Shown here: one piece after another, positions 43,893 to 51,903 of the stretch
Layout of the letters: every line of letters begins with the position of its first letter
Position numbering within the stretch: position 1 is the stretch's first letter
Source of the DNA: Tardiphaga sp.
GTDB lineage: Bacteria > Pseudomonadota > Alphaproteobacteria > Rhizobiales > Xanthobacteraceae
Direction of reading: 5' to 3'
Length of the DNA stretch: 64,000 bases
NCBI RefSeq assembly: GCF_028290495.1
Contig: NZ_JAQGJT010000036.1
Coordinates: 1-64,000, forward strand
Notes under the pieces: generated by a model
Databases searched by the model: none
Told to the model about the DNA's origin: nothing
Seen by the model: only the letters and a program-made list of their open reading frames with translations
Position numbers and translations under genes: made by a program

Positions 43893-44241
43893 GCCACGCA
43901 GTATGCGTGTAGGTGACCCGCCTCAGTCTGGGTGGGCAGTGGTTGATTCACGTATGCGAGGGGGGGGGGCCATAGGGGGCGTTCGGTTACGCAGTATCCG
44001 GGCCTATTGCCCCCTCCGAGATCAACCGGCGACGGGCGCTCCAGCGTTTGTCTACGCAGTATGGGGGCGGTTGCCCCCGATTGAGCCGGCGATAGGCAGT
44101 CCAACGTCTGGCTATGCTGTATGGTGGGGGATTGCCCAAGGGGCAGTCTGGCTACGCAGTATCCGTGTAGGTGCCCCCCAAGGATTAGCCGACGATAGGC
44201 ACCCCAGTGTCTGGCTACGTCGTATGGAGGGATTGCCCCGG
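43893..44241. repeat. Degenerate tandem repeat array (candidate structured RNA or iterons)
   Basis: At least six diverged units share CTACGCAGTAT (starting at about 43894, 43987, 44052, 44112, 44152 and 44215), then a G-run, TTGCCCCC or similar, then a GAGCCGGCGATAGGC-like arm and GTCTGG before the next unit. Unit spacing is about 40-93 bases. In one unit GGGGGC and GCCCCC form a perfect hairpin; a run of ten G lies at about 43960. No gene is credible here although one frame stays open. The array lies between the leftward RHH-like gene and the end of the nitrilase/RT operon. Function unknown; candidates are a non-coding RNA for the RT, a replication or transfer origin, or protein-binding iterons. 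Confidence 0.65.
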
Positions 44242-44349
44242 ATCGACAGGACCGCGGACTTTGGCCTGGAGAATGGCGTAATTCCCGATCTGCGATTAAG
44301 CTGCCCGAAGCTATCGCCTCTGTCGGTCTTCGCCTCTCCCTCTTAAGGG

Positions 44350-44373
44350 AAAGGCAGAGACATCGTTGCCTTT
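44350..44373 (-). terminator. Terminator at the end of the RT-nitrilase operon
   Basis: AAAGGCA and TGCCTTT form a 7-bp stem with a 10-base loop at the nitrilase stop; on the reverse strand the stem is followed by TTTCCCTT. Confidence 0.5.
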
Positions 44374-45272
44374 CAAGCTTGTTGAATTGGGAAATTCTGC
44401 ATTGTCAGGTCGTGAACGAGCTCGGAACCCGGCGGCAGATTTTTGAATACGCGGTCGCGCCCTGCCGGCCATGTATTTGTCTGCGCTAGAATGAGATCAG
44501 CGACAGGGAGCGATATTGTCTGGCTTGTCGAGAGAGGTGATCCGACGTGTCGATATATGACACGCCTGCCGACGCCACTGTAGGGCGAGACGGCGAGTGA
44601 CCCGCCATGGCTGCCGGTGTTACAAACGACAACATTGCAATAAATCATTCGAGATAGAGCCTCCGCAGCGTGGTCAAACGTTGGGAGATCCTTGTTGTAA
44701 GCGAGAATGAAAAGGTGCTGAATTCCTAGTCGATACATCGCAACGCGTTCGAGATCGAGAAAGTCAAAGCATACAGCCACTGCAAACTTGCCGAATCGTT
44801 CTGCGTTAAAAACCCAAACTTCTGGAATTGAATGAAAACTGTAGCCGTGTTGCTGTAAGAGTTGATGCTCCCCCCAAGCTGCGTAGGTCTTACCTACGTA
44901 ACGTATGGTCGATCGTGACGATCTTTTCGCGGTGCCCCATGCGTTAGGGATAACTACCGCCGCACGATTCCTGACCGTCATGGACTTGCGGGGGACGACA
45001 TCAAAGTCCATGCCGGCAATTATTATGGCGTTCATCTGGGCAGCTATAGTTTGTAGCTGCGGTAGAAAGCCTCTGGGAACAGATAGCTCTGGTAAGAGAA
45101 CCACCTTCGCAGGTACTGGATCCTGAGCAATCGATGCAAGTTGATGTTGAATTTGAGCGATCACAGCCCGTTCCTCAATTGCAGACATTTGCATCGAGTC
45201 TTTCCACGCGTTCTCCCCATCAACGACGGTTTGTGCAATTCCAAGCCTCAAGAATTGTTCGTAGTCAGTCAT
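44373..45272 (-). CDS. Nitrilase-fold (carbon-nitrogen hydrolase) protein partnered with the RT
   Basis: A 299-residue nitrilase-superfamily protein. The Glu-Lys-Cys triad can be placed at Glu62 (LLPELSVP), Lys128 (YVGKTYAAWGEH) and Cys168 (AVAVCFDFLD), so it could be catalytic. The start codon overlaps the RT stop by 4 bases (ATGA), which shows translational coupling. RTs of the DRT type 1 kind carry a nitrilase-like domain or partner needed for phage defence; here it is a separate gene at the operon's end. What it hydrolyses is not known in that family. It has no signal peptide, so it acts in the cytoplasm. Confidence 0.8.
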   Translation of the reverse strand: MTDYEQFLRLGIAQTVVDGENAWKDSMQMSAIEERAVIAQIQHQLASIAQDPVPAKVVLLPELSVPRGFLPQLQTIAAQMNAIIIAGMDFDVVPRKSMTVRNRAAVVIPNAWGTAKRSSRSTIRYVGKTYAAWGEHQLLQQHGYSFHSIPEVWVFNAERFGKFAVAVCFDFLDLERVAMYRLGIQHLFILAYNKDLPTFDHAAEALSRMIYCNVVVCNTGSHGGSLAVSPYSGVGRRVIYRHVGSPLSTSQTISLPVADLILAQTNTWPAGRDRVFKNLPPGSELVHDLTMQNFPIQQA

Positions 45273-48200
45273 TCTGGGTCTTCCGATTCTGCATCAAGTG
45301 AGACCGTTAGGCGCGTTAGCTGGAAAACATTCATCGGAATTAACTGTCGCGGGGCATGGTTCAGAACGCTGATCTGCCCTCGCTCTAGAGTCTCTTGGGA
45401 AGTGAGGATTTCTGAATGCAACTTCGCTACATCAGTAATCAATGGGGGGTCGCTTGCCGTATCGTTCACCCTGTCTAGAATTCGAGATCCCAAGAATAGT
45501 TGCGGATAGAATCTAATCAGCGCGGTTTCAGCGCTCCGCGAAAGCAATGCAGCCTCAATGATTCCCTGTGTCCCCGACGAAATGGTCGCGTCCTCAAGGC
45601 GCTTCTTAACAAAACGACCAATATCTCGCTCTGATCCACGAATGTTCCAAGAGGCTGGCAGCCTAAAGTCTTGGCAACAGAGGCCAAGAAGCAGCAGGCC
45701 AACGCCTCTGAGGCGATTGAGCCATTGCTGGTTCTGTTCTCGATCGAGAGGAGTCTCAGCCAAATCTCTACGAAAATCAGAAATAGGGTACCTTACAGTC
45801 GTGACGTTGGGTTCTCCTTGGCGCACGACCTGCTTCCACGACTCCCAAGTCCAGCGGCGTAACGTAAAGTTCGACGGCGGGTTGGGTGCAAGCCATTCCT
45901 TTGGTAGCAAAATGTTCGTTGGGTTCAGTTCATCAAGCAGCTCGATTCGACCCGTCGGAAAAATCTGAACTGTCGATACGAGTTGGCGCACAATCTCAAG
46001 TGCAGTCCATTCGCCTGAGCGAGGATCATCAGGCTGAAGCGTGCTTAATGAGGAAAGCCAGTCGTCGAGAGTAACGCGTCTGGACGCCGCAAGAGTTTTC
46101 TGGTGGCTGATCAGCTTCCGAAAGATTGCAGACCGTGTGGTTTCGTGGATCCTAATCGGGTTGTCGGATCGTTGCTGATCAAGTAGCCATCCAGCGTCGG
46201 ACTTCAAAAAAAATTCAGGGTGATTGCTCCAAAACTCTGATGCCTGAGCTGGCATTTGCAATGGGCTTTTTCTCAGGCTGTTGCGATCCAATTGGATAGA
46301 TGGGTCATGGGTGGCGCAAGTAATTTCCCACGCGAGGCCCGGCCCAAAATTACGATCTGACCGTTGTGTATCGAGCCAATTTGCCCAAACGCCGATCGGC
46401 GAACCCGTCCGACCGATCCAGTCCGATGATGCTGCAGTAAGTGCAGGTGCTTCAAGGGCGTGAGCTAGCTGTAGTAAATTTCCCTTCAAACGCTTTCTGT
46501 CGACGACATGGCCAGCGTAGGAAACCGCCGCAACCAACGCATTGCGTGAAGAAACCCCCGCGAACTTGTTGTCTTCCAAGCTTATCACATGCCTCAGCAA
46601 CAGTCGTGTAGCAGGAGCTGAGATACTCATGAGGTAGCTTCGAGCTGCGCGGCGTTGCCTTTCTAGCAGTTGCACGTCTGATACATCAAACGCAGCGGTC
46701 GCTATGTGGCGCGAAATAGTTTGAACAGCGAGCGGGCCTAAGTACACAGCGAGTGGTCGCTTAGCGGGGTTCTCAAGTTCGGACTCGATCCACTTCAAAA
46801 GCTCTGGCGAGCCGCGATGTCCGGTAACGCGGCAATAATCTAGAGCGCGTATAAGTAGTCGCGGCTTATCAGGGTGGTCATGAAATGCCTGAAGGATTAA
46901 TTTGAAATAGTGCGTGAGGCGGCGACGGTCGGAATAAAACTGTTCCATCCTCTTCTTGGTCGCATTGCGCTTGGCGTCCGCTAAGATTTCGGGAGTAACA
47001 TTCTTGGACTTGGCTAAAGCGGCCAGCGTTCTGTGGCTTTGGACGAGTTCAATAGAGTGATCAAAAGACATCGGCACCAGCGATGCGATTCGACCAGCCG
47101 CGAATGCCGCTCTAGTGTCTGCTCGTATCTCGTCCTCCGGTAGATTTGCCAACAATAACCATTCAAGCTCGCTGAGTTTCTGTTCTCTTGCGTGCTGTGG
47201 CATCACTTCGAAGCCTGCGCCTGCAAGCTCGGAGACTAACGCCAGCGTCTTCGTCATCAATTTCACAGGGCGTAGTCCATTGATTTCACAATCAGCTTTT
47301 GCAGCTTGGAATGTCTCATCCGTAGCTGTGTCATCTATTATCGAAGCAAGCTCTATAGGGCTGTATTTCTCCTTCGAGATTTCGGGGCCTACCGAAAATC
47401 TCGCGAGATCGGATTTATAGGAGCGTATCCATTCAATTAGATCATCGAATTTATATGAAAGAATGACATGATCATCGACGAACCGGAAGTGCGCGATGTC
47501 TCGCTTTTCTTGGATCCGCGCGTGGGTGGCAAGATCCAGTGGTAGCATCGCAATATTGGATAGGAAGCCGGCGACCATGAGTCCTGTTGGAATGCCGTCG
47601 AATGGGCCAGGCGTAGTAATCGGCTGGCAGAGAGAGTCGCCTAAAGATGTGCTGTGATTTCGTCCAACATGAAATGAGAGCATTCTCTTTATAAGAGTCT
47701 TCAGCTCTTCTTCGTCATTGAAGTTATCAAGGCCAGCTTCAATCCCACGGAGAATAGCGCTTGGGGTGACGCTGGGGTAGAATCTCGCGAGATCGATTGA
47801 AGCATAGTAAAGTCGGTGATCGCTGTGTTTAGGCCAGTATCCCGCTTCGAGATAGTTTGGGCGTTCCGCGAAATTTAGTGCGCTTTTCTCCGACGCATCG
47901 AGTTGTTCTATATTCGTTAACCCGTTAGTCATAGCTCTCGCTGTAAGCGAAACGTGCCTGCGGAAAAGCGGCCAGCTGTGTTTAAAGCGCCGATATAATT
48001 GTCCGTTAGAATGTCTATAAGGGCCTGTCTCCAGTCTATGCTGGCCGTTGGCGGTCTCATACCACGCAGCTTTATATAGACGGTGCCCGTAACTCCAAGG
48101 TGGCATCTTGGAGTCGAGCTTGGGTCCAATTGCATTCACGATAGCGATCCACGCGACTTGGTCGCGTACAGTTACATGGAAGGACTGCCGCATCTGCGGG

Positions 48201-48436
48201 TTGCCCTTATCATCAGGCTTTTTTGGTTGTGGGAGTAATATAAGAGGATCGAGTTGATAACTTTGGGACGCGAGGCGTCGCTGTATGGAGCGCAGCTCTT
48301 GTTCAAGATTCAGCTCGAACGCCGAAACCTCAGCGAGGTCATATATGCCATCGGCCATCCGATAAAGGCTGCGGGCTTTGCGCCATGCCCAGTTCAGATT
48401 TTCAGAGCTGATGAGGAAGTCGAAGAGTCTGCTCAC
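45269..48436 (-). CDS. Reverse transcriptase of the defence-associated unknown-group type (DRT1-like)
   Basis: A 1055-residue protein. The RT domain fills about residues 40-400: RDQVAWIAIVNAIGPKLD and PWSYGHRL (motifs 1-2), YYASIDLARFYPSV with Asp215 (motif A), GIPTGLMVAGFLSN (281-294) and HFRFVDDHVIL with Asp321 and Asp322 (motif C, FVDD). All three catalytic aspartates are present. The last 600 residues are mostly helical and match nothing I know. There is no group II intron maturase domain, DGR variable repeat or retron msr in sight, and the partner is a nitrilase, which together point to a UG1/UG5-like RT. Start is GTG, overlapping the primase stop by 4 bases. Confidence 0.8.
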   Translation of the reverse strand: MSRLFDFLISSENLNWAWRKARSLYRMADGIYDLAEVSAFELNLEQELRSIQRRLASQSYQLDPLILLPQPKKPDDKGNPQMRQSFHVTVRDQVAWIAIVNAIGPKLDSKMPPWSYGHRLYKAAWYETANGQHRLETGPYRHSNGQLYRRFKHSWPLFRRHVSLTARAMTNGLTNIEQLDASEKSALNFAERPNYLEAGYWPKHSDHRLYYASIDLARFYPSVTPSAILRGIEAGLDNFNDEEELKTLIKRMLSFHVGRNHSTSLGDSLCQPITTPGPFDGIPTGLMVAGFLSNIAMLPLDLATHARIQEKRDIAHFRFVDDHVILSYKFDDLIEWIRSYKSDLARFSVGPEISKEKYSPIELASIIDDTATDETFQAAKADCEINGLRPVKLMTKTLALVSELAGAGFEVMPQHAREQKLSELEWLLLANLPEDEIRADTRAAFAAGRIASLVPMSFDHSIELVQSHRTLAALAKSKNVTPEILADAKRNATKKRMEQFYSDRRRLTHYFKLILQAFHDHPDKPRLLIRALDYCRVTGHRGSPELLKWIESELENPAKRPLAVYLGPLAVQTISRHIATAAFDVSDVQLLERQRRAARSYLMSISAPATRLLLRHVISLEDNKFAGVSSRNALVAAVSYAGHVVDRKRLKGNLLQLAHALEAPALTAASSDWIGRTGSPIGVWANWLDTQRSDRNFGPGLAWEITCATHDPSIQLDRNSLRKSPLQMPAQASEFWSNHPEFFLKSDAGWLLDQQRSDNPIRIHETTRSAIFRKLISHQKTLAASRRVTLDDWLSSLSTLQPDDPRSGEWTALEIVRQLVSTVQIFPTGRIELLDELNPTNILLPKEWLAPNPPSNFTLRRWTWESWKQVVRQGEPNVTTVRYPISDFRRDLAETPLDREQNQQWLNRLRGVGLLLLGLCCQDFRLPASWNIRGSERDIGRFVKKRLEDATISSGTQGIIEAALLSRSAETALIRFYPQLFLGSRILDRVNDTASDPPLITDVAKLHSEILTSQETLERGQISVLNHAPRQLIPMNVFQLTRLTVSLDAESEDPE

Positions 48437-49446
48437 TTCTTTTTCCGTGAATGAACCAAATAATCGTTCAGATCGTTGCCGATTGTGATCCGCTGAGTGA
48501 CATGCTGAATTCCCATCTTACGAAGGGTATCTTCAAGCCGTCGTGCCATCGCGAGTCCCGCTTCGTCGTTGTCGGGTGCCATATAGATCGTCTTGCCCCG
48601 AATGGAGCGCAATACACTCAGCGGAATCTCTGCGTTTGCGCCTATTAAGCCAATGGCGGCGTAGCCAAGTTCGTGTGAAGACAATGCATCCATTACTCCC
48701 TCACATATGTAAAGCTTTCGGCTGCCGCTAATTGCATTTAAATTGTAGATTGGCTTGCGAACCCCATTCAGACCCATCCAACGCTTTCCATTACCTTTCA
48801 ATGAGCGGCTTTGGAGATAGACAACTTCATTGTCTACGTAGAAAGGAAATAGCAGACTCTCGTCCGAGAAAATGAATTGCGGTCGCTTTCCGGGATAAAG
48901 TAGCCCGCATTTAACGAGTTCTCCTTCGCTGTAACTTGATAGCAATTGTTGGACTACAGTCCGGCTATCCTGTACGAACCCTACAGAGAACTTCGTTTGA
49001 GTTTTATCGGTTATGCTGCGATTGCGAAGATAATCACGACCAGCAGGTGTCTGCGGGCATAACGATAGCGTTCTTGAATAAATTTCGGGGTTTGGGTGAA
49101 AGTCAGCTTTGGCATCATCTTTCAGCTTTGCAGCATTTTTCAGCGCATGAAATGAATTGGGGCTCTGAGTCGGGATACCAGTAGGGTGGAAGGAACGTCT
49201 CAGCCAAGAGACGACGTCTGACGGCGATCGGCCCGTAACTATCGCCGCAAAGTCGATGACAGAGCCGCCTACACCGCAGGCATGGCAATAGCAAAGATTG
49301 CGCTTTCGATCGATGGAGAATGACGGATTACTGTCGTTATGGCTTGGGAACGGGCATCGAGATGTTTTTTGACGAGAAAGCTTCACGCCAAGCAATTGTG
49401 CGACGTCGTCTATCGGAATTTGTTTTACTTGATCCCAAGATGACAC
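48433..49446 (-). CDS. CHC2 zinc-finger / TOPRIM primase-like protein
   Basis: A 337-residue DnaG-type protein. The zinc finger is RCPFPSH...CYCHACG (Cys31, His36, Cys54, Cys57). A DnaG-like middle region follows (GRDYLRNRSITDKTQTKFSV). The TOPRIM metal site is ICEGVMDAL (Glu249, Asp253) and APDNDEAG (Asp292, Asp294). It lacks the helicase-binding C-terminal domain of cellular DnaG, as phage and plasmid primases do. It should make short RNA primers. The GTG start lies 7 bases after the exonuclease stop and its stop overlaps the RT start, so it is made together with the RT. Confidence 0.8.
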   Translation of the reverse strand: MSSWDQVKQIPIDDVAQLLGVKLSRQKTSRCPFPSHNDSNPSFSIDRKRNLCYCHACGVGGSVIDFAAIVTGRSPSDVVSWLRRSFHPTGIPTQSPNSFHALKNAAKLKDDAKADFHPNPEIYSRTLSLCPQTPAGRDYLRNRSITDKTQTKFSVGFVQDSRTVVQQLLSSYSEGELVKCGLLYPGKRPQFIFSDESLLFPFYVDNEVVYLQSRSLKGNGKRWMGLNGVRKPIYNLNAISGSRKLYICEGVMDALSSHELGYAAIGLIGANAEIPLSVLRSIRGKTIYMAPDNDEAGLAMARRLEDTLRKMGIQHVTQRITIGNDLNDYLVHSRKKK

Positions 49447-49453
49447 GATTCAG

Positions 49454-50344
49454 CTAGCCTGGAAGAATTCGAAAGCGGTCGCGAGCCGTTCGTGGCCAAG
49501 TCTGAGGTTTAATGCCGGCGTCTAGTGCCTGTAGGAAAAGTAGTTCACCCTCTACGTCTGCTGGTGCCATGTCTCGCCACCAAGCCCGTGGAAACTGGTT
49601 TAGACTACCATTCCAGCGATACCCCCGTCTTTTGAGAGGAATGCGAAGCTCAAAAGGCGCTCCAGTTGCGAAAATGCGAGTTTCGACACGGCGAGCGCTC
49701 TCCAATAGCGCACCCATGACCGATTGTTGTGATCGGGGCATCTGCATGGATAATATCTGTAGAACTGCTTCGCAGTCATTCGAAGCTCTATGGGCGTCAT
49801 AAAACAGATTGTAACTCTGAGCGATGTACTCCAGTCGCGAACCAGAAATCCCCTCATCTCTCCAAGGAATCTCCGTAGCGGAACAGCCCCAAGCATAGGA
49901 AGTGAAGGCGGGGCATATCTTTTCGCAAAAGGGACGATCGAAAGCGGCGTTGTGTGCAATAATTATAGCCGCATTTGAGATGAAGGTTTCGACTTCCGTC
50001 TCTAAGATGTTTTTCCCTGCGACCATTTCATTTGTGATGCCGGTGAGGCTACTGATCGACTGCGTGATTGAAATTTGAGGTTGGTTCAAAGATTGATATG
50101 TGGCAATCGTTTTGCCGATTTGACCGCTGCGGTCGAAATTGAACTTGATCATCGCAAGCTCAATAACTTCGTCAAATTCCGGGTCTAGTCCTGTAGTCTC
50201 GACATCAAGAACGATGGCAACGAGTTTTTCGCGCGAGAGCTTCTCGTTCGTCTTTTTTGTAAGCACAAGCCGCCGAAGCACCCGGTAATCCTCGCTTGAT
50301 GCCAGCGTCTTTGCTGCGTCTTCTAGATCCAATGAGTCAATCAC
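49454..50344 (-). CDS. DEDDh 3'-5' exonuclease (DnaQ-like)
   Basis: A 296-residue protein. The DEDDh motifs are LDVETTGLD (Asp47, Glu49), AHNAAFDRPF (Asp136) and HRASNDCEA (His185, Asp190), all intact. A tail of about 90 residues follows (RRGYRWNGSLNQFPRAWWRD region). It would trim DNA or RNA 3' ends. GTG start with GAAGGA upstream. It is the first gene of the exonuclease-primase-RT-nitrilase operon, placed to process RT products, invading DNA or a template. It could instead be a general replication gene of the element. Confidence 0.8.
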   Translation of the reverse strand: MIDSLDLEDAAKTLASSEDYRVLRRLVLTKKTNEKLSREKLVAIVLDVETTGLDPEFDEVIELAMIKFNFDRSGQIGKTIATYQSLNQPQISITQSISSLTGITNEMVAGKNILETEVETFISNAAIIIAHNAAFDRPFCEKICPAFTSYAWGCSATEIPWRDEGISGSRLEYIAQSYNLFYDAHRASNDCEAVLQILSMQMPRSQQSVMGALLESARRVETRIFATGAPFELRIPLKRRGYRWNGSLNQFPRAWWRDMAPADVEGELLFLQALDAGIKPQTWPRTARDRFRILPG

Positions 50345-50441
50345 GAAGTAGTCCTTCGTTATAATGCCCTGACGAACGCGTGTAGCGGATGATAGTCTGG
50401 TTCACCGAACTCTACCACGTAAGACGCATATTTAGCATGAT

Positions 50442-50455
50442 CTGATTCAAATCAA
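50442..50455 (-). promoter_or_regulatory. FNR/FixK-like box upstream of the RT operon
   Basis: On the reverse strand TTGAT-TTGA-ATCAG fits the TTGAT-N4-ATCAA consensus at nine of ten positions. A TAAATA (50429-50434) downstream could be a -10 box. The site lies about 100 bases before the exonuclease GTG. Only one copy, so chance is possible. Confidence 0.35.
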
Positions 50456-50558
50456 GCATTGTCATAATACGCCTTACGCGGCCAAGATGCAGCATGCATT
50501 GCAATAGGAGAATGCTGAGCCGAGGCATAAACTCCCTAAACTGTCGGGGTTTAAGCTC

Positions 50559-51569
50559 TCAAGAATTACTCTCGTCGCGAGCTGTGCCTCTTTCCAGCTT
50601 GCGGGCAATTAGCTCAGGTTGAAGATGCGTGTAGCGAGCTAGCATTCGAGGCTCACGATGACCGCTGATCAGCGCGACCTCAGGAACGGAGAGCCCAGCC
50701 TCGAAGAATCGTGAGACAGCTTCATGCCGAAGGTCGTGAAGCCGTAGGTCTTCTAAAGAAGCTCTCGTCCTGAGTCGCTCCCATGCTAATCGCACAGCAT
50801 TTGCTGTCACGCGGAAGACCTTTTCACCATCCCGTGTCATTGAATGGAGAGTTTTAAGAGCCTTGGGCGTGAGTGGAATTCGGCGAGGATGGCCGTTCTT
50901 GGTCTTCAAAATTTGAACAGTGCAGGCGTCAAAATCGATGTCTCGCCATCTGATCGCGAGCAGTTCGCCGCGTCGCATCGCGGTCTCGACCAGCAGCACA
51001 AGGAAGGGGCGAAGGTACCAACTCGACCGGTCGCTCAAGGCGGCATATAGCTGGCTCTCGTCCTCGCCGACTAAACGACGCTCTCGCGGCCGGGAATCCT
51101 GCGGCAGGCGTAGCCTCTTGAAGGGGTTCTGTCTGATTGGCAAACCCCACTCCCGGATCGCGATCTCAAACACATGACGCAGGATGACCAGTTCTCGCCG
51201 AACTGACGGTGGCTTGACGACCTTGAGGCGGTCATCGCGATACTGAGTGACGGTCGCCCCGGACAGATTGCTCAGGCTGGTCTGGGACATTCGGTGCGCC
51301 AGCATCTGGCGAATGCGGGATCGCTCGAACACAGCCCCGCGTTTCTGGGGCGTGATCTCCTGTTCGTAACGCTTCAGCAGGTCCGCGACCGTCAGCCGCT
51401 TCATCTCCTTGGTGTCTGTGGGCAGCTCTGCCCGGTCGATGGAACGCTCCTTGTCCCTCGCCCAAGCAAGGGCGTCGGCTTTCGCCGGGAAGGACTTTGA
51501 CAGGGGAGGGTATCCCACGCGGCGTACCTGGGCCTGCCAGTTGTCGCCTCTTCTTCGAATGGTTGGCAT
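50559..51569 (-). CDS. Tyrosine recombinase / integrase
   Basis: A 336-residue phage-type integrase. An N-terminal arm-binding and SAM-like core-binding region (to about residue 165) leads to the catalytic domain with Arg199 (TAMRRGE), a lysine in KTKNG, HDLRH (His278, Arg281), His304 (SGHREP) and Tyr313 (ARYTHL). All catalytic residues are present, so it should be active. The gene lies 100 bases inside the right tRNA-Arg repeat, next to the tRNA 3' end, the usual site for tRNA integrases. It should excise and insert the element at tRNA-Arg(CCG). TGTGACA sites lie just upstream of its start. Confidence 0.9.
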   Translation of the reverse strand: MPTIRRRGDNWQAQVRRVGYPPLSKSFPAKADALAWARDKERSIDRAELPTDTKEMKRLTVADLLKRYEQEITPQKRGAVFERSRIRQMLAHRMSQTSLSNLSGATVTQYRDDRLKVVKPPSVRRELVILRHVFEIAIREWGLPIRQNPFKRLRLPQDSRPRERRLVGEDESQLYAALSDRSSWYLRPFLVLLVETAMRRGELLAIRWRDIDFDACTVQILKTKNGHPRRIPLTPKALKTLHSMTRDGEKVFRVTANAVRLAWERLRTRASLEDLRLHDLRHEAVSRFFEAGLSVPEVALISGHREPRMLARYTHLQPELIARKLERGTARDESNS

Positions 51570-51584
51570 TGGTTTTCCGTACAG

Positions 51585-51603
51585 CTGTGACAGGGCTGTG
51601 ACG
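51585..51603. repeat. Direct CTGTGAC sites near the integrase
   Basis: CTGTGACA and CTGTGACG occur 11 bases apart between the integrase start and the right repeat. The same heptamer lies near the left end at 40822-40841; candidate arm sites or integrase autoregulatory sites. Confidence 0.4.
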
Positions 51604-51669
51604 GATTGGGTTCGGCGGGAAACCTTGAAGCCTAAGCGCCAAGCAAAACGCTAACGATATGAGCGTCTT

Positions 51670-51750
51670 ATGCTGGCGCACCCGATAGGAGTCGAACCTA
51701 TGACCTTTGCCTTCGGAGGGCAACGCTCTATCCAGCTGAGCTACGGGTGC
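51670..51750. repeat. Right attachment repeat (attR)
   Basis: 81 bases identical to 40601-40681, including the complete tRNA-Arg. Sequence to the right is chromosomal and carries a promoter-like pattern, so this side keeps the original tRNA promoter. Confidence 0.8.
51674..51750 (-). tRNA. tRNA-Arg (anticodon CCG), right copy
   Basis: 77 bases including CCA, identical to the left copy at 40605-40681. It folds into a normal cloverleaf with anticodon CCG. Its upstream region (51751-51790) has promoter-like boxes, so this is probably the copy still read from the native promoter, while the element lies beyond its 3' end. Confidence 0.9.
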
Positions 51751-51759
51751 ACGCGGTCC

Positions 51760-51787
51760 ATTTAGCCGATTGGTGCGGCCGCTGCAA
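51760..51787 (-). promoter_or_regulatory. Candidate promoter of the right tRNA-Arg
   Basis: Reading leftward, TTGCAG is followed after 16 bases by CTAAAT, about 10 bases before the tRNA start. The boxes resemble a sigma-70 promoter; strength unknown. Confidence 0.4.
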
Positions 51788-51903
51788 CGGTCCGGCGGCG
51801 GGGGATTGCAAATGACCCCGGGGCGGCACTCAAGCCGTCGTTGGAGGCGTTCGATTTCGCCACGCTCCGCCGAGCCAAGCCAGTCCAGCCACCTCCCCGT
51901 GCC

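Larger units (their letters stand above)
40601..51750. mobile_element. Integrated element in tRNA-Arg carrying an RT-nitrilase operon
   Basis: Two identical 81-bp direct repeats (40601-40681 and 51670-51750), each holding a full tRNA-Arg gene, bound a segment with a period of 11,069 bases. A tyrosine recombinase gene lies directly inside the right repeat, at the tRNA 3' end, as in tRNA-targeting integrative elements. Base composition and codon use inside are visibly more A/T-rich than outside, and all recognisable genes run leftward. The cargo is an exonuclease-primase-RT-nitrilase operon, a helicase-like gene, two small genes and a repeat array. No conjugation, capsid or terminase genes are seen, so it is a small integrative, probably mobilisable, element or a phage satellite-like island. 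Confidence 0.85.

Noticed and set aside
43893-44241. CRISPR array
   Set aside because: The units are strongly diverged and unevenly spaced, spacers are not distinct from repeats, and there are no cas genes in the window.
43783-44346. A 187-codon open frame running through the repeat array
   Set aside because: It follows the repeat units (YAVWG..., VWLRSIRVG...), has no ribosome-binding site or recognised domain, and its openness is explained by low stop frequency in G/C-rich repeats.
45269-48436. Group II intron or diversity-generating RT
   Set aside because: No maturase or intron ribozyme motifs, no variable/template repeat pair and no accessory Avd gene; the nitrilase partner fits the unknown-group RTs better.
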